NCBI RefSeq assembly: GCF_001613405.1
Contig: NZ_BDCH01000012.1
Coordinates: 682,001 to 746,000, forward strand
Direction of reading: 5' to 3'
Length of the DNA: 64,000 bases
From: Nocardia crassostreae
Lineage (GTDB): Bacteria; Actinomycetota; Actinomycetes; Mycobacteriales; Mycobacteriaceae
The notes under the pieces were generated by a model. It did not search any database. It was given only the letters and a program-made list of their open reading frames with translations, and was not told the DNA's origin. The translations under genes and the position numbers were made by a program. Of this stretch, positions 53,730 through 63,808 are shown one piece after another; within the stretch, counting starts at the first letter, position 1, and each line of letters starts with the position of its first letter.

Positions 53730-54740
53730 TCAGCCGAGCTTGCGCAGCCGGGGCGCGAGGTCCCGGGCGAAGAGTTCGAGGAAGCGGGCCTGGTTGTGGC
53801 CCGGGGCGTGGAAGACCAAGTGGCGCATACCGGCCTGGATATAGGGCTCGATATGCGACACCACCTCGTCGGGATCGGTGCCGACGATCCAGCGCTTGGC
53901 GATCTGCTCGATGGGCAGCGCGTCGGCGGCGGCCTCCATCTCGATGGGATCGGAGATGCTGTGCTTCTGTTCTGGCGTGAGCGACAGCGGCGCCCAGAAC
54001 CGGGTGTTCTCCAGCGCCAGCTCCGGATCGGTGTCGTAGGAGATCTTGATCTCGATCATGGTGTCGACGGATTCGACAGTGCGGCCCGCCTTTTCGGCGC
54101 CCTCGCGGACGGCGGGCATGAGCTTCTCGGTGTAGAGGTCCATACCCTTGCCCGAGGTGCAGATGAAACCGTCGCCGACCCGGCCCGCATACCGGGCGAC
54201 CAGTGGCCCGCCCGCGGCGATGTACACCGGAACGCCCGCGGCGGGAACGTCGTAGATGGAGGCGCCGACGGTGCGGTAGTACTCGCCGTCGAAATCCACC
54301 CGCTCGCCGGTCCACAGGGCTCGCATGAGTTCGACGGATTCACGCAGCCGCGCGTACCGTTCCTTGAATTCCGGCCAGTCGCCGGTGAATCCGGTGGCGA
54401 TCTCGTTCAGCGCCTCGCCCGATCCCACGCCCAGCAGCACCCGGTTGGGATACAGGCAGGCCATGGTGGCGAACGCCTGGGCGATCACGGCCGGGTTGTA
54501 GCGGAAGGTCGGCGTCAGCACCGAGGTGCCGATCTGAATTCGGCGCGTGCGCTCGCCCACCGCCGCCAGCCAGGCCAGCGAGAAAGGCGCATGCCCGCCG
54601 TTGTACCGCCAGGGCTGGAAATGATCGCTGATCATCGCGCTGTCGAAGCCGCTTTCCTCGGCCGATACCGTGAGCTCGACGAGTTCACGCGGTGCGAACT
54701 GCTCTGCGGATGCCTTGTACCCCAGTCGAAGTTCTGTCAC
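53730..54740 (-). CDS. fgd: F420-dependent glucose-6-phosphate dehydrogenase
   Basis: 336 residues from GTG 54740, the exact length of mycobacterial Fgd1, and near-identical over long stretches: [77 protein letters not shown]. It oxidises glucose 6-phosphate to the lactone and reduces F420. Located 33 bases upstream of the SRPBCC-Ddn fusion, so F420H2 can be supplied locally. Could be the genome's only copy or a cluster duplicate. Confidence 0.93.
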   Translation of the reverse strand: MTELRLGYKASAEQFAPRELVELTVSAEESGFDSAMISDHFQPWRYNGGHAPFSLAWLAAVGERTRRIQIGTSVLTPTFRYNPAVIAQAFATMACLYPNRVLLGVGSGEALNEIATGFTGDWPEFKERYARLRESVELMRALWTGERVDFDGEYYRTVGASIYDVPAAGVPVYIAAGGPLVARYAGRVGDGFICTSGKGMDLYTEKLMPAVREGAEKAGRTVESVDTMIEIKISYDTDPELALENTRFWAPLSLTPEQKHSISDPIEMEAAADALPIEQIAKRWIVGTDPDEVVSHIEPYIQAGMRHLVFHAPGHNQARFLELFARDLAPRLRKLG

Positions 54741-54834
54741 GACTACTTCCCTCGATAATTCGATTGCATTGGCTTTGAATTGGCTTTGATTCGAGCCTAT
54801 CGGCATTGCGGGACAATGAAATAGCAAGCATTTG

Positions 54835-56934
54835 TCATGAAATAGGCACTGCTACAGGGTGTTCCACGGTTTCGTGTTCGCCCTTCACCACCAGTGTGAC
54901 ATGCAGCCGCGAGGGGCAGTTCAGCTTGGCCATCACCTGCCGGAGATGGTTCACGACGGTCCATTCGGCGATCCCGAGCCGACTGGCGATCATGCGGTTG
55001 GTCAGGGCGTCGGCGACCAGCAGCGCGATCTCGCGCTGCCTGCCCGTCAATACCTCGAGCGGTGAATCCGGTTGCGCGGGAATGGGTGGTCCCGACAATG
55101 CGGCGGTGACCACATCGTGGAGATCCCTGGCGCTTTCCGGACGTATCAGATACGCGGTCCTGGCATCGTCGATATCGTCCGGCAGGGGAATCGCGTACAC
55201 CGTGCGAATATGGTGCACCGCACCGAACAACAGCTCGGCCTGCTCGCCGAATTCGGGCCCGGCCGCGCGATACGCGTGCGCGCACCCCTCGACGGCCGCG
55301 AGCGTATCGAGGATGGGACGCCGGGATTCCGGAACTCGCAGTGCGCCACGATACGTTTCGAGGGCGCGGCGGGGGTCCGCCCGGTCCTCGGCGCGCGGGT
55401 CGTGCTGCGTGGAAACCCGGTGTGCCCCAGCGGTGTCACCGTTGCGGCGATACGCCTCGGCGGCCCGGGCGCGCAGGTCGATGGCCCGATGGGCGCGACG
55501 CGTGCGCACCGCCCACCGGCCGAGCAGTTCCAGCGCGGCGGGCACGGCCGGATCGGAGGTGGTATCGGGCTCGTCGTCGACGAACCGGGTCAGCATCCCC
55601 TCGATATCGGTGAGGCAGCCGAACCGGATCCAAATGTCTTCCAGCAGTTCACACATCCGGACGGCCTGCGCTGCCCGGCCCAGCTCGACGAGGCGGCCGA
55701 CGGTGGCCCGGAAATCGGCCACGCGCTGCCCGGCCATGACCACGGCCCCCGCGTACCGGTCCGGCCGGTCCAGCTCGCGGGCGACGCGCAGCGCCAGATC
55801 GTGGCAGCGATCCACATGTGCGCGCCGGATCCGTTCGCCCCGCACGCCATCGGTCTCCAGCAGCCGGTGGCAGTAGTCGCGGACGGTGGCGATCACCGCG
55901 TAGCGGGGCTGACCGGCATCGGTCACCCGCCGCTCCAGCAGGCTGTGCCCCATCAGCGTGGCCAGGGCCGTGCCGACGGCGGTCTGCGCCAGATCGGCCA
56001 GGAGCGCCACGGTGTCCGGATCCACCGCCGATTCGCACAGCGACAGATGCAGCAGGACATCGACCGTGCCGTCGTCGAGCCGGTCCATACCCCAGGCCAC
56101 CGCGTCGTACAGCGAACGGTGCCGCTCCGGCACATCGAGGTAGGGCAGCGGCGACAGGCCCGCTCCCGACCGGATCAACCGCAGCGTCTGCGCCGACCCG
56201 ATGCTGTTGACGGTATTGGCGGCCAGCTCCAATGCCAAGGGCACCCCGTCGAGTTCGTGCGCGATCTCGTCCAGCACCGCCCGATTCGCCGCCGAACTGC
56301 GATAGCGGCTGTCGATACCGGCCAGCAAGAGCTGGGCGGCCGGTGACGAGCCGGGGCGGTAGGGCCCCGAATCCGACCGGCTGCGCAGCGGGCGGACGCC
56401 CACGACGTACTCCCGGTGCAGATTGAGCACGATCCGGCTGGTCACCATGACCACGAGCCGCGGGCACTGCCGCAGCAGCCGGGCGACGTCGTGTGCGATG
56501 AGGCCCGCGACCAGATCGCAGTTGTCCAGCAGCAGCAGGATGCGGTCGCCGCCGATTCCGGCCGCCAGCAGGTCCAAAGTCGTGTCCACATCGTGGATCT
56601 CGTGGTCTTCGGAGCGGTGCGCCGAGGCGGCGAGCGTGGCCGCCCAGACATCGAGGCGGGTGCTCGCCTCGACGAGATCCACCGTGAGATCGGGACCGGT
56701 GCGGAATTCGCCGCGGGCCAGGACCTCGTGGGCGAGCCTGCTCTTGCCCACCCCGGCGGGCCCGGTGAGCGTGAGCAGGCGGACCCGCGGATCATCGATC
56801 AGGCAACGGATATCGGCGACTTCCTTGTCCCGGCCCACCAGCCCCGGGAGCCGCAGGCTGTCGATATCGGTCGCGTCGTCGATGATCGGGTCGATTCCGG
56901 TGCTCGGCCACTGCAGACGTGTACTTCTTGTCAC
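54835..56934 (-). CDS. STAND/LuxR-family transcriptional activator
   Basis: 699 residues from GTG 56934 behind AGGAGG. Residues 28-300 form an NTPase: [11 protein letters not shown] (Walker A, near residue 60) and ILLLLDNCD (Walker B), resembling the NB-ARC type of AfsR/MalT-like regulators. The middle is TPR-like helical. Residues about 630-690 are the LuxR helix-turn-helix: [43 protein letters not shown]. Such large LuxR-type regulators often activate antibiotic clusters, so it is the candidate pathway switch. Confidence 0.87.
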   Translation of the reverse strand: MTRSTRLQWPSTGIDPIIDDATDIDSLRLPGLVGRDKEVADIRCLIDDPRVRLLTLTGPAGVGKSRLAHEVLARGEFRTGPDLTVDLVEASTRLDVWAATLAASAHRSEDHEIHDVDTTLDLLAAGIGGDRILLLLDNCDLVAGLIAHDVARLLRQCPRLVVMVTSRIVLNLHREYVVGVRPLRSRSDSGPYRPGSSPAAQLLLAGIDSRYRSSAANRAVLDEIAHELDGVPLALELAANTVNSIGSAQTLRLIRSGAGLSPLPYLDVPERHRSLYDAVAWGMDRLDDGTVDVLLHLSLCESAVDPDTVALLADLAQTAVGTALATLMGHSLLERRVTDAGQPRYAVIATVRDYCHRLLETDGVRGERIRRAHVDRCHDLALRVARELDRPDRYAGAVVMAGQRVADFRATVGRLVELGRAAQAVRMCELLEDIWIRFGCLTDIEGMLTRFVDDEPDTTSDPAVPAALELLGRWAVRTRRAHRAIDLRARAAEAYRRNGDTAGAHRVSTQHDPRAEDRADPRRALETYRGALRVPESRRPILDTLAAVEGCAHAYRAAGPEFGEQAELLFGAVHHIRTVYAIPLPDDIDDARTAYLIRPESARDLHDVVTAALSGPPIPAQPDSPLEVLTGRQREIALLVADALTNRMIASRLGIAEWTVVNHLRQVMAKLNCPSRLHVTLVVKGEHETVEHPVAVPIS

Positions 56935-56964
56935 CTTGTCCTCCTTGCTGGCGGCCGGATGCTG

Positions 56965-58086
56965 TTACGCCGGAACCCTTTCGGTGGTTCCGGGTGCGAT
57001 GCGGCGGCGGGTGGCGACCGCGGCGGCGAGGCGGTCGAGCTGGGCGGCGGTGGTGTGCCAGCCCAGGCAGGCGTCGGTAATGGACCGGCCGTAGGTGAGC
57101 TCCTCCGGACGGCCGAGGGTGAGGTCCTGGCGGCCCGCGACCAGGAAGCTCTCCATCATCAGGACGACCACCGAGTTCTCGCCCGCCGCAATGCGATCCG
57201 CGACATCGGTGACCACGTCGACCTGGCGGTTGTGGTCCTTGCCGCTATTGCCGTGCGAGGCGTCCACCACCACCCGTCGCGGCAACCCCGCCTGCTCCAG
57301 TCGGCGGACCGCCGCGGCGACGGTGGCGGCGTCGTAGTTGGGCCCGGTGCTGCCGCCGCGCAGGATGACGTGGCAGTCCGGATTGCCGGTGGTGCGGATG
57401 AGCGCCGAGCGGCCGTCGAGATCTGTGCCGGGGAAGACGTGCGAGGCCGCGGCCGCGCGCACGCCGTCGACCGCCACCTGCACATCGCCGTCGGTGCCGT
57501 TCTTGATGCCGACCGGCATGGACAGCGCGCTGGCCAGCTGCCGGTGTACCTGGCTGGCGGCGGTGCGCGCGCCGATCGCGCCGTAGGACACCAGATCCGC
57601 GATGTACTGCGGGGTGATGGGGTCCAGGAATTCGAATGCGACGGGCAGGCCGAGCGCGGTGATGTCGACCAGCCGCCGGCGGCCCAGGCACAGCCCGGTA
57701 TTGATATCGAAGGTGCCGTCCAGGTGCGGGTCGTTGACCAGGCCCTTCCAGCCCAGTGTGGTGCGTGGCTTCTCGAAGTACACCCGCATGACCACGTGCA
57801 GGCGGTCGGCGAGGTCGGCGGCCTTGCCTACCAGGCGGCGGGCGTAATCCATTGCGGCGGTGGGATCGTGGACCGAGCAGGGGCCCACGATGACCAGCAG
57901 CCGGTCGTCGAGGCCGGTGAGCACCTCCACGGTGGCCCGGCGCCCGGCGCGCACGATGGCGGCGAGCGTGTCGTCGATCGGATGCGCGAGACGCACCTCG
58001 GCGGGGGACAGCAGCGGGCTGATGCCCAGCGTGCGGCGATCGTCGAGGTCGGAACGGGTGGGGGCGATCGCGATATCGGTATTCAT
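56965..58086 (-). CDS. 3-deoxy-7-phosphoheptulonate synthase, class I (AroG type)
   Basis: 373 residues from ATG 58086. VGPCSVHDPTAAMDYARRL, GIKNGTDGDVQVAVDGVRAA and VVDASHGNSGKDHNRQ are the class I DAHP synthase motifs for phosphoenolpyruvate and erythrose 4-phosphate. Housekeeping actinobacterial enzymes are mostly class II, so this second type points to dedicated supply of chorismate-derived aromatic units for the cluster (inference). A terminator ahead of it separates it from the mevalonate operon. Confidence 0.9.
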   Translation of the reverse strand: MNTDIAIAPTRSDLDDRRTLGISPLLSPAEVRLAHPIDDTLAAIVRAGRRATVEVLTGLDDRLLVIVGPCSVHDPTAAMDYARRLVGKAADLADRLHVVMRVYFEKPRTTLGWKGLVNDPHLDGTFDINTGLCLGRRRLVDITALGLPVAFEFLDPITPQYIADLVSYGAIGARTAASQVHRQLASALSMPVGIKNGTDGDVQVAVDGVRAAAASHVFPGTDLDGRSALIRTTGNPDCHVILRGGSTGPNYDAATVAAAVRRLEQAGLPRRVVVDASHGNSGKDHNRQVDVVTDVADRIAAGENSVVVLMMESFLVAGRQDLTLGRPEELTYGRSITDACLGWHTTAAQLDRLAAAVATRRRIAPGTTERVPA

Positions 58087-58306
58087 TCGGTAAATCCTTC
58101 GGCCTGCAGAAATCCTCGGGAGAACGCCCGCGCGCCGATTCAGTTGGGGTGATCGACCGTGGTGCGATCCGAGTGCGGGCACAGCGGTGCCGCTCGAAAA
58201 GCGTGACAGCGCGGGTTATCGCGGGACGATCGGCGCGCAATTCCGGCGGCTTTGTTTCGCTATCGGCGCGCGATGGGCGCGGGAATTCGGCCGGGGCACA
58301 AGAAAA

Positions 58307-58345
58307 GGGAGGGGCGGCCGAATGGCCGCCCCTCCCTGTGTATTT
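58307..58345 (-). terminator. Terminator of the mevalonate operon
   Basis: Perfect 13-base stem GGGAGGGGCGGCC (58307-58319) with 58324-58336 and a GAAT loop, just past the IDI stop. The remaining 220 bases to ATG 58086 must hold the DAHP synthase promoter. Confidence 0.85.
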
Positions 58346-58353
58346 CGATTGAT

Positions 58354-59445
58354 TCAGTTCACGCGCAGGGCGTATGAGCCCGGGTCGATGCCGCGCAGGC
58401 GGCAGAACTCCGCGAGATGCCCGCCGAGCAGCACATCGGTCCGCGCCAGCGCGGGCACGCTCGGCGCGCCGAGTACCACCATCAGCTGTCGGATCTGGGT
58501 GATCCAGTCGACCAGGGTCGACACCAGGGCGTCGAGACCCTCGCCCTCGAGGATGGACAGGAAATAGCCCGACACCCCGACGGCCGTGGCGCCCAGGGCG
58601 AGTGCGCGCACCACATCCAGCGGATGCCGCACGCCGCCGGAGGCCAGCAGGGTCACCCCGCGCCGCTGTGCCGTCTCGGCGGCATCCACCAGGCAGGCGG
58701 GTGCGGATTGCCCCCAGTCGCCGAGATAGGCGAAGTCCTCGTGCGGTCGCCGGGCATTCTCGATGGTCGCGAAATTCGTTCCGCCCCGGCCGGATACGTC
58801 CACCGTCGTGACGCCGAGGTCGGCCAGGCGGGCCACCGCGGCGCGGGTCATGCCGAAGCCGACCTCCTTCACGATGACCGGCACGTCCACGCCCTGCACC
58901 AGGCGCTCGATCTGTCGCGGCCAGGCCGAGAAGTCCCGATCCCCTTCCGGCATGACGATTTCCTGGATCGTATTGATGTGGATCTGCAGGGCGTCGGCCG
59001 CGATCAGATCCACCGCCCGCCGCGCCATATCCGGTGTGGCATTGGCATTCACATTGGCGATGACGAACCCGTCCGGATTCTCCTCGCGCAGCACCCGATA
59101 GGTCGGCGCCACCGCCGGATCGGCCAGATAGGCGCTCATGGAACCGGAAGCGATCGCCACCCCGGCCTGCCGCGCCGCAATGGCCAGCCCCCGGTTCACC
59201 TCACCGGTGCGAATGCTGCCGCCGGTCATGGCATTGATGAAAAGCGTTGCGGGCCAGTCTATTCCGGCGATCTGCGTCGCCGTAGACACCGCCGCCTCGG
59301 AGGTCCCGGCCAGGGCGTGGTGGACGAAGCGCACCTCGTCGAACTGATTCGCCTCGTGACCGGCCCGGCGCCGGTGGTGCTGTTCCACCGCCAGCCGCAC
59401 ATGGTCGTCCTTACGACTGCCGTAGATCTCCGACACTGTTGTCAC
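58354..59445 (-). CDS. fni: Type 2 isopentenyl-diphosphate isomerase
   Basis: 363 residues from GTG 59445, overlapping the PMK stop. FMN-dependent type 2 enzyme: FINAMTGGSIRTGEVNRG, NVNANATPDMA, QIHINTIQEIVMPEGDRDFSAW and VKEVGFGMTRAAVARLADLGV, VDVSGRGGTNFATIEN. It interconverts IPP and DMAPP, giving the starter for prenyl chains. Last gene of the mevalonate operon. Confidence 0.93.
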   Translation of the reverse strand: MTTVSEIYGSRKDDHVRLAVEQHHRRRAGHEANQFDEVRFVHHALAGTSEAAVSTATQIAGIDWPATLFINAMTGGSIRTGEVNRGLAIAARQAGVAIASGSMSAYLADPAVAPTYRVLREENPDGFVIANVNANATPDMARRAVDLIAADALQIHINTIQEIVMPEGDRDFSAWPRQIERLVQGVDVPVIVKEVGFGMTRAAVARLADLGVTTVDVSGRGGTNFATIENARRPHEDFAYLGDWGQSAPACLVDAAETAQRRGVTLLASGGVRHPLDVVRALALGATAVGVSGYFLSILEGEGLDALVSTLVDWITQIRQLMVVLGAPSVPALARTDVLLGGHLAEFCRLRGIDPGSYALRVN

Positions 59446-60563
59446 CGGTTCCGTCTTTTCACTGAAAACTGGTGGTGCACTTGCAGTCCGAGCGGCTCGA
59501 CACCGACCGCGCGCCATCCCCGCCGCAATTGCGCGGCGGTGGCGGGGGAGACCAGCGCGATACCGCAGTCGCCGCCGCCCGCGCCGGAACTCTTGGCGAC
59601 CGCGCCGAGGGTTTCCGCCACCCCGCGCAGGGCCGTCAGGGTCGCGGTTTCGACGGGCGCCCCCGCCAGCCCGCTCACCGCGCGCAACAATGCCCCGGCG
59701 GTGGCCACGGTCACCACGGCCGACGAGTCGTCCCCGGATTCGAGCCCCGCCACCAGCGTGGCTACGCAGGCATTGCTCCCGGCCACGAAACGCCCGTAGG
59801 CCGCGGTGTCACCGGCGACGCCCCGGCGCAACCGGTCGACCAGGCCGCTCGAGACGGCGGGCTGTCCCGACCACCCGACCTCGAGGCGAACCGCCCGGGG
59901 CGCGGGCAGGCGGCGCGCCGACAGCTCCGGCCACGGCTGCTCGAGCAGATCGGCGATTCGGGTATCCGGTTGCGCGAGCAGCCGGGTCAGCCGGGCTCGA
60001 TCCGGCGCGCGGTAGGCCACCCAGCCGCCCAGCATCGAGGCCGCCACATCGCCGCCGGAGCAGTTGGGATCGACCGTGAAGGCGGTCAGCAGAGCAAGCC
60101 GCAGCAGGGCGTCCTCGTCCAGTCCGAACCGATACGCCTGCGCCAGCGCACGGATCACGCCGACGGTCACCGCACCCGAGGAACCGAGGGCGAATTTGCG
60201 ACCGGTGGCGGCCTCGTCGAGATCGGAAAGAATCTCGACCCGGAAGCCGAGCAACTCGTCCCCGCGCTCGCGAGCAAGCCGCTCCACCAGGTCGACGGCG
60301 GCCAGCACGTGCCGCAGCGCCGAGGTGATCACCGGATCGGCTTCCGCGGCAACCGATGTCGCTCCATGCCGGACCAATTCGACAGCGCGGGAACCGGTGT
60401 GGGCGGTCATGACCGTCCGGCGCCCCGGAGCGTTCGCCGCGGCGGGGGAGAGTCGCACGGTCAGATAGCGATCCACGGCGACCAGCACCGCCGTGCCGCC
60501 GGGTTCCAGCACCGCGTATTCGCCCGCGACGTACAGCTTGCCAGGGATCTCAGCGGTGATCAT
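59442..60563 (-). CDS. Phosphomevalonate kinase
   Basis: 373 residues from ATG 60563. GHMP-kinase fold with PGKLYVAGEYAVLEPGGTAV at the N-terminus, ATP loop FALGSSGAVTVGVIRAL, and VDPNCSGGDVAASMLGGW typical of PMK of the actinobacterial mevalonate cluster. Overlaps the end of the MVD gene by 14 bases. Confidence 0.9.
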   Translation of the reverse strand: MITAEIPGKLYVAGEYAVLEPGGTAVLVAVDRYLTVRLSPAAANAPGRRTVMTAHTGSRAVELVRHGATSVAAEADPVITSALRHVLAAVDLVERLARERGDELLGFRVEILSDLDEAATGRKFALGSSGAVTVGVIRALAQAYRFGLDEDALLRLALLTAFTVDPNCSGGDVAASMLGGWVAYRAPDRARLTRLLAQPDTRIADLLEQPWPELSARRLPAPRAVRLEVGWSGQPAVSSGLVDRLRRGVAGDTAAYGRFVAGSNACVATLVAGLESGDDSSAVVTVATAGALLRAVSGLAGAPVETATLTALRGVAETLGAVAKSSGAGGGDCGIALVSPATAAQLRRGWRAVGVEPLGLQVHHQFSVKRRNR

Positions 60564-61617
60564 GTCCACTCGATCCGTCGAGGCCGCCGCCGATCGCGCC
60601 GGGTCCGGGGGTAGCGACGAGGACCCGCCCCACGCCGGTTTCGGACAGTGCGGCGGCCACTGCGGCGTTGTCGCGGCGGTCGCACAGCACCTTGACATTG
60701 GGGCCCGCGTCCATAGTTGCGTAGGCGGCGACACCGGCGGCGCGCAGCGCGAGCACCCGGTCGAGGACCCGCATGGAGCCGGGCGAGAAGTAACGCACGG
60801 CTGGACGCGCGCCGAGCATGGTGGCATGCATGCCCAGGGCATTGCGCTCGGCGACCTCGCCCACCGCGGCCAGATCGCCTGCCGCGAGGGCGGTGTGCAT
60901 ATCGCGCAGATCCTGTGCGCTCGACTCCACCCACGGTTGGTAGAACGGCGAGGTGTCGACGGTGCTGCGCATGGCGGCCCGGCTGCCGATCGCCTTTTCC
61001 CGGGCATCGACCAGGGCGACGACGAGCGCGGGGTCCAGCCCCGGCGCCGCGATCGGCTCCGCGTAGCTGCTGAGATCGGCTGCCGCGCCCTCGCCTTCGC
61101 CGCGATGCCATTGGACGAAGCCGCCGTAGAGCGAGCGCGCCGCGCTCCCGGAACCCCGCCGCGCCAGCCGCGACAGGGCGCGGCGGTCGAGTTCGAGGCC
61201 GTAGGCTCCGGCCGCCGCTACCGCCAAGGCTGCGAATCCGGAGGCAGAGGAGGCCAGTCCGGCCGCGGTCGGTCCGGCATTGCCGGTGCGGACCCGGGCG
61301 TAGCGGCCATCGCCCGCCAGAACCCGGACCAGATCCAGGAACTCGGTGACCTTGGCGGAAAACGGCGGCGGCGCGGGGGCATCGGCGGCGTCCTCGGACG
61401 CGAACCGGACCTCGTCGCCGGTGAGATCGTCGGCTACCGCCACGGTCGTCACGGTCGGGAAGATATCGAGGGTGAGCGACAGGCTGCTGGTGACCGGCAG
61501 GTGCAGCGCCTCGTCGCGCTTGCCCCAGTATTTGATCAGCGCGATATTCGGATACGCCGTCGCGGTGACACCCGTGGCAGCGGCGACGGCGTCCGCCTCC
61601 GGCAGCACTCCGGTCAT
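60550..61617 (-). CDS. mvaD: Diphosphomevalonate decarboxylase
   Basis: 355 residues from ATG 61617. ATAYPNIALIKYWGKRDEAL, ATP loop TAAGLASSASGFAAL, RGSGSAARSLYGGFVQWHRG and MDAGPNVKVLCDRRD. The Asp and Ser residues of the active site are in place. It makes IPP from mevalonate diphosphate. Start overlaps the MVK stop (ATGA). Confidence 0.93.
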   Translation of the reverse strand: MTGVLPEADAVAAATGVTATAYPNIALIKYWGKRDEALHLPVTSSLSLTLDIFPTVTTVAVADDLTGDEVRFASEDAADAPAPPPFSAKVTEFLDLVRVLAGDGRYARVRTGNAGPTAAGLASSASGFAALAVAAAGAYGLELDRRALSRLARRGSGSAARSLYGGFVQWHRGEGEGAAADLSSYAEPIAAPGLDPALVVALVDAREKAIGSRAAMRSTVDTSPFYQPWVESSAQDLRDMHTALAAGDLAAVGEVAERNALGMHATMLGARPAVRYFSPGSMRVLDRVLALRAAGVAAYATMDAGPNVKVLCDRRDNAAVAAALSETGVGRVLVATPGPGAIGGGLDGSSGHDHR

Positions 61618-62639
61618 GGCGTGCCCCCTCCCGAATCCAACGCCACGGTGTGGCGGTAACCCAGTGCCACGGTGTGGCAGCGCAGCGCGCCCGCGTCGAT
61701 GAGGGCGTCGCACACCTCCTGCGCGGCCTGGTCGTCTGCTGCCAATGCGATCACACAGCCGCCCAGTCCTCCACCGGATAGCTTGGCGCCCAACGCTTCT
61801 GCGTCGAGCGCCGCCGAGACCAGGGTTTCGATTTCCGGGCAGCTCACCCCGAGCCGCGCCAGGATGCGGTGCGCCTTGGTCATTTTCGTACCGATCTCGG
61901 TGAACCGCCCTGCGGCCAGATCCGCGGCGGCGGCGGTCGTGATGGCCTCCGCCCGATCCAGCAGCCCCGACCCGGTCGCGCCGAGTTCGGCGAGGCGGCG
62001 GTGCACCGTGGCCACCGCCTCGCGGGTGCTGCCGTACACGCCGGTGTCGGCCACCACCAGCACGGGGCGGACCGGTCCGGCGGCCACGGTCAGCGGTGTG
62101 ACCGTGCCGTCCCGGAACCACAGCGGTCCGCCCGCGCTGACCACGGTGCGCGCGTCCACGCCGCTGGCCTTGCCGTGCGCGAGCGCCTCGGATCGCTGGA
62201 TCAGATCGAACATGGTGTCGTCGTCCAGCTTTCGGCCCGACAGCGCGGCGATGGCCGCGATGATGGCGGCGGCGCTGGCCGCACTGGATCCGAAGCCGCG
62301 CCCGGCCGGGATGCCGCTGTGCACCGTGACGAACAACCCGTCGTCGGGCAGGCCGAGGTATTCGCACACTGCCGAGACGGCCAGCCGGGGCGCCGCCGTC
62401 CCGCTCTGCCCGGCGGGGACCGTGGCCCGCGCCCCGGTGTCGAGCTCTGCGGATTCGATGACCACTGGTCCGGGCCGCCTGCGGGCCCGGGCGGTCACCG
62501 GGAGCGACGGCACCGGGAGCGAGATGGCGGGCCGCCCGTACAGCACTACGTGCTCACCGAACAGGATGAGTTTGGCGCTCGCCCGTCCGGTGCCGACCTC
62601 GTTGTCGGCGAGTTCCGGATGGGTGAGCATACGGGTCAC
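61614..62639 (-). CDS. mvk: Mevalonate kinase
   Basis: 341 residues from GTG 62639, which overlaps the HMGS stop (GTGA). KLILFGEHVVLYGRPAISLP, ATP loop IPAGRGFGSSAASAAAIIAAI, AHGKASGVDARTV and KLSGGGLGGCVIAL. Phosphorylates mevalonate. ATG 62630 is an alternative start. Confidence 0.92.
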   Translation of the reverse strand: MTRMLTHPELADNEVGTGRASAKLILFGEHVVLYGRPAISLPVPSLPVTARARRRPGPVVIESAELDTGARATVPAGQSGTAAPRLAVSAVCEYLGLPDDGLFVTVHSGIPAGRGFGSSAASAAAIIAAIAALSGRKLDDDTMFDLIQRSEALAHGKASGVDARTVVSAGGPLWFRDGTVTPLTVAAGPVRPVLVVADTGVYGSTREAVATVHRRLAELGATGSGLLDRAEAITTAAAADLAAGRFTEIGTKMTKAHRILARLGVSCPEIETLVSAALDAEALGAKLSGGGLGGCVIALAADDQAAQEVCDALIDAGALRCHTVALGYRHTVALDSGGGTP

Positions 62640-63808
62640 CGGGCCGCTCCGTAGATTCGCGAATGCCCGGCGATGGCGGTGAGCCGGGACGGATTCCGGC
62701 TCGTGACGGGCACCGACAGCTCGGACCCGTCCTCCGGCAATGCGAAATCGCGGACGGCGCGGTAGTTCTCGTACGAGATGGGTTCGCGGTCGGCGATGGC
62801 GGCCCGATTCTCGGCGGTCCGCAGTCGATCCCGGTATCCGGGCACCATGGTCACCGAGAACAGCTCGGCGACACAGCCCGAGCCATAGCTGAACAGCGCC
62901 ACCGGCTGACCGCCGAGATCCTCGGAATGGTCGAGCAGGGACAGGAATCCGAGATACAGCGAGGCCGTATAGCTGTTGCCGATCATCCGGTTGTAGATCG
63001 TGGTCCGCGCCAGGTCCGCCTCCAGGCGCGCCGGGGTGGCCTCGATGCCCTTCAGCTCCAGCAACCGGTTGTGCGCCTTGTAGGCCATCTTGGTGAAGGG
63101 CTGGTGGTAGCAGAATCCGGCGAACTCGGAAACGCCACGCCCGCCGCGTGATTCGTAATCCTTCCAGGCGTGTTCGACCGCCTCCAGATACGCGCCGATG
63201 GACAGTTTGCCGTCGACCAGCGGGGTGGACCGATAGTTGGGCCGCCAGAAGTCCTGGACATTCGAGGTGTACAGCCCGGAGGGCTCGTCGATGACCGCGA
63301 GGTCCGGATGCGCCGTGACCAGCATGGCCACGGCGGCCGCGCCCTGGGTCGCCTCACCGCCGGAGTCGAGATCGTATTTCGCGATATCGCTGGCGATCAC
63401 CAGGACGCGCTGACCGGGATCGCGGGCCACGATGCCCGCCGCCAGCTGCAGCGCCGAGGTGCCGCTGTAGCACGCCTGCTTGAGCTCCACCGCCCGGGTG
63501 GCGGCCGACAGGCCGATCAGATCCTGGACGTAGACCGCCGCGGCCTTGGACTGGTCGACACCGGATTCGGTGGCGAACAGAATGGTGCGGATGCCCTCCA
63601 CGCCGTGCCGGGCCACGATCTGTTTGGCGGCCGTGGACGCCATGGTCACGATGTCCTCGTCCGGGGCCGGAACAGTCTGAGCGGTCTGCCCGAGGCCGAT
63701 GTAGTACTTGTCGACGTCCGCGCCGGTGTGTCCGGCCAGTTCGGCCAGATCCATGGCGTAGTGGCCGGTGGCCAGGGCGATGTCATGGATTCCGATGGGC
63801 ACGTTCAT
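62636..63808 (-). CDS. Hydroxymethylglutaryl-CoA synthase
   Basis: 390 residues. Catalytic Cys in ELKQACYSGTSALQL, His in FCYHQPFTKMAYKAH, and NSYTASLYLGFLSLLDHS. Condenses acetyl-CoA with acetoacetyl-CoA. Its start overlaps the end of the HMG-CoA reductase gene by 26 bases. Confidence 0.93.
   Translation of the reverse strand: MNVPIGIHDIALATGHYAMDLAELAGHTGADVDKYYIGLGQTAQTVPAPDEDIVTMASTAAKQIVARHGVEGIRTILFATESGVDQSKAAAVYVQDLIGLSAATRAVELKQACYSGTSALQLAAGIVARDPGQRVLVIASDIAKYDLDSGGEATQGAAAVAMLVTAHPDLAVIDEPSGLYTSNVQDFWRPNYRSTPLVDGKLSIGAYLEAVEHAWKDYESRGGRGVSEFAGFCYHQPFTKMAYKAHNRLLELKGIEATPARLEADLARTTIYNRMIGNSYTASLYLGFLSLLDHSEDLGGQPVALFSYGSGCVAELFSVTMVPGYRDRLRTAENRAAIADREPISYENYRAVRDFALPEDGSELSVPVTSRNPSRLTAIAGHSRIYGAAR

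Noticed and set aside
58149..58352. Short plus-strand ORFs ahead of the IDI gene end
   Set aside because: They run through the terminator hairpin and lack a ribosome site.
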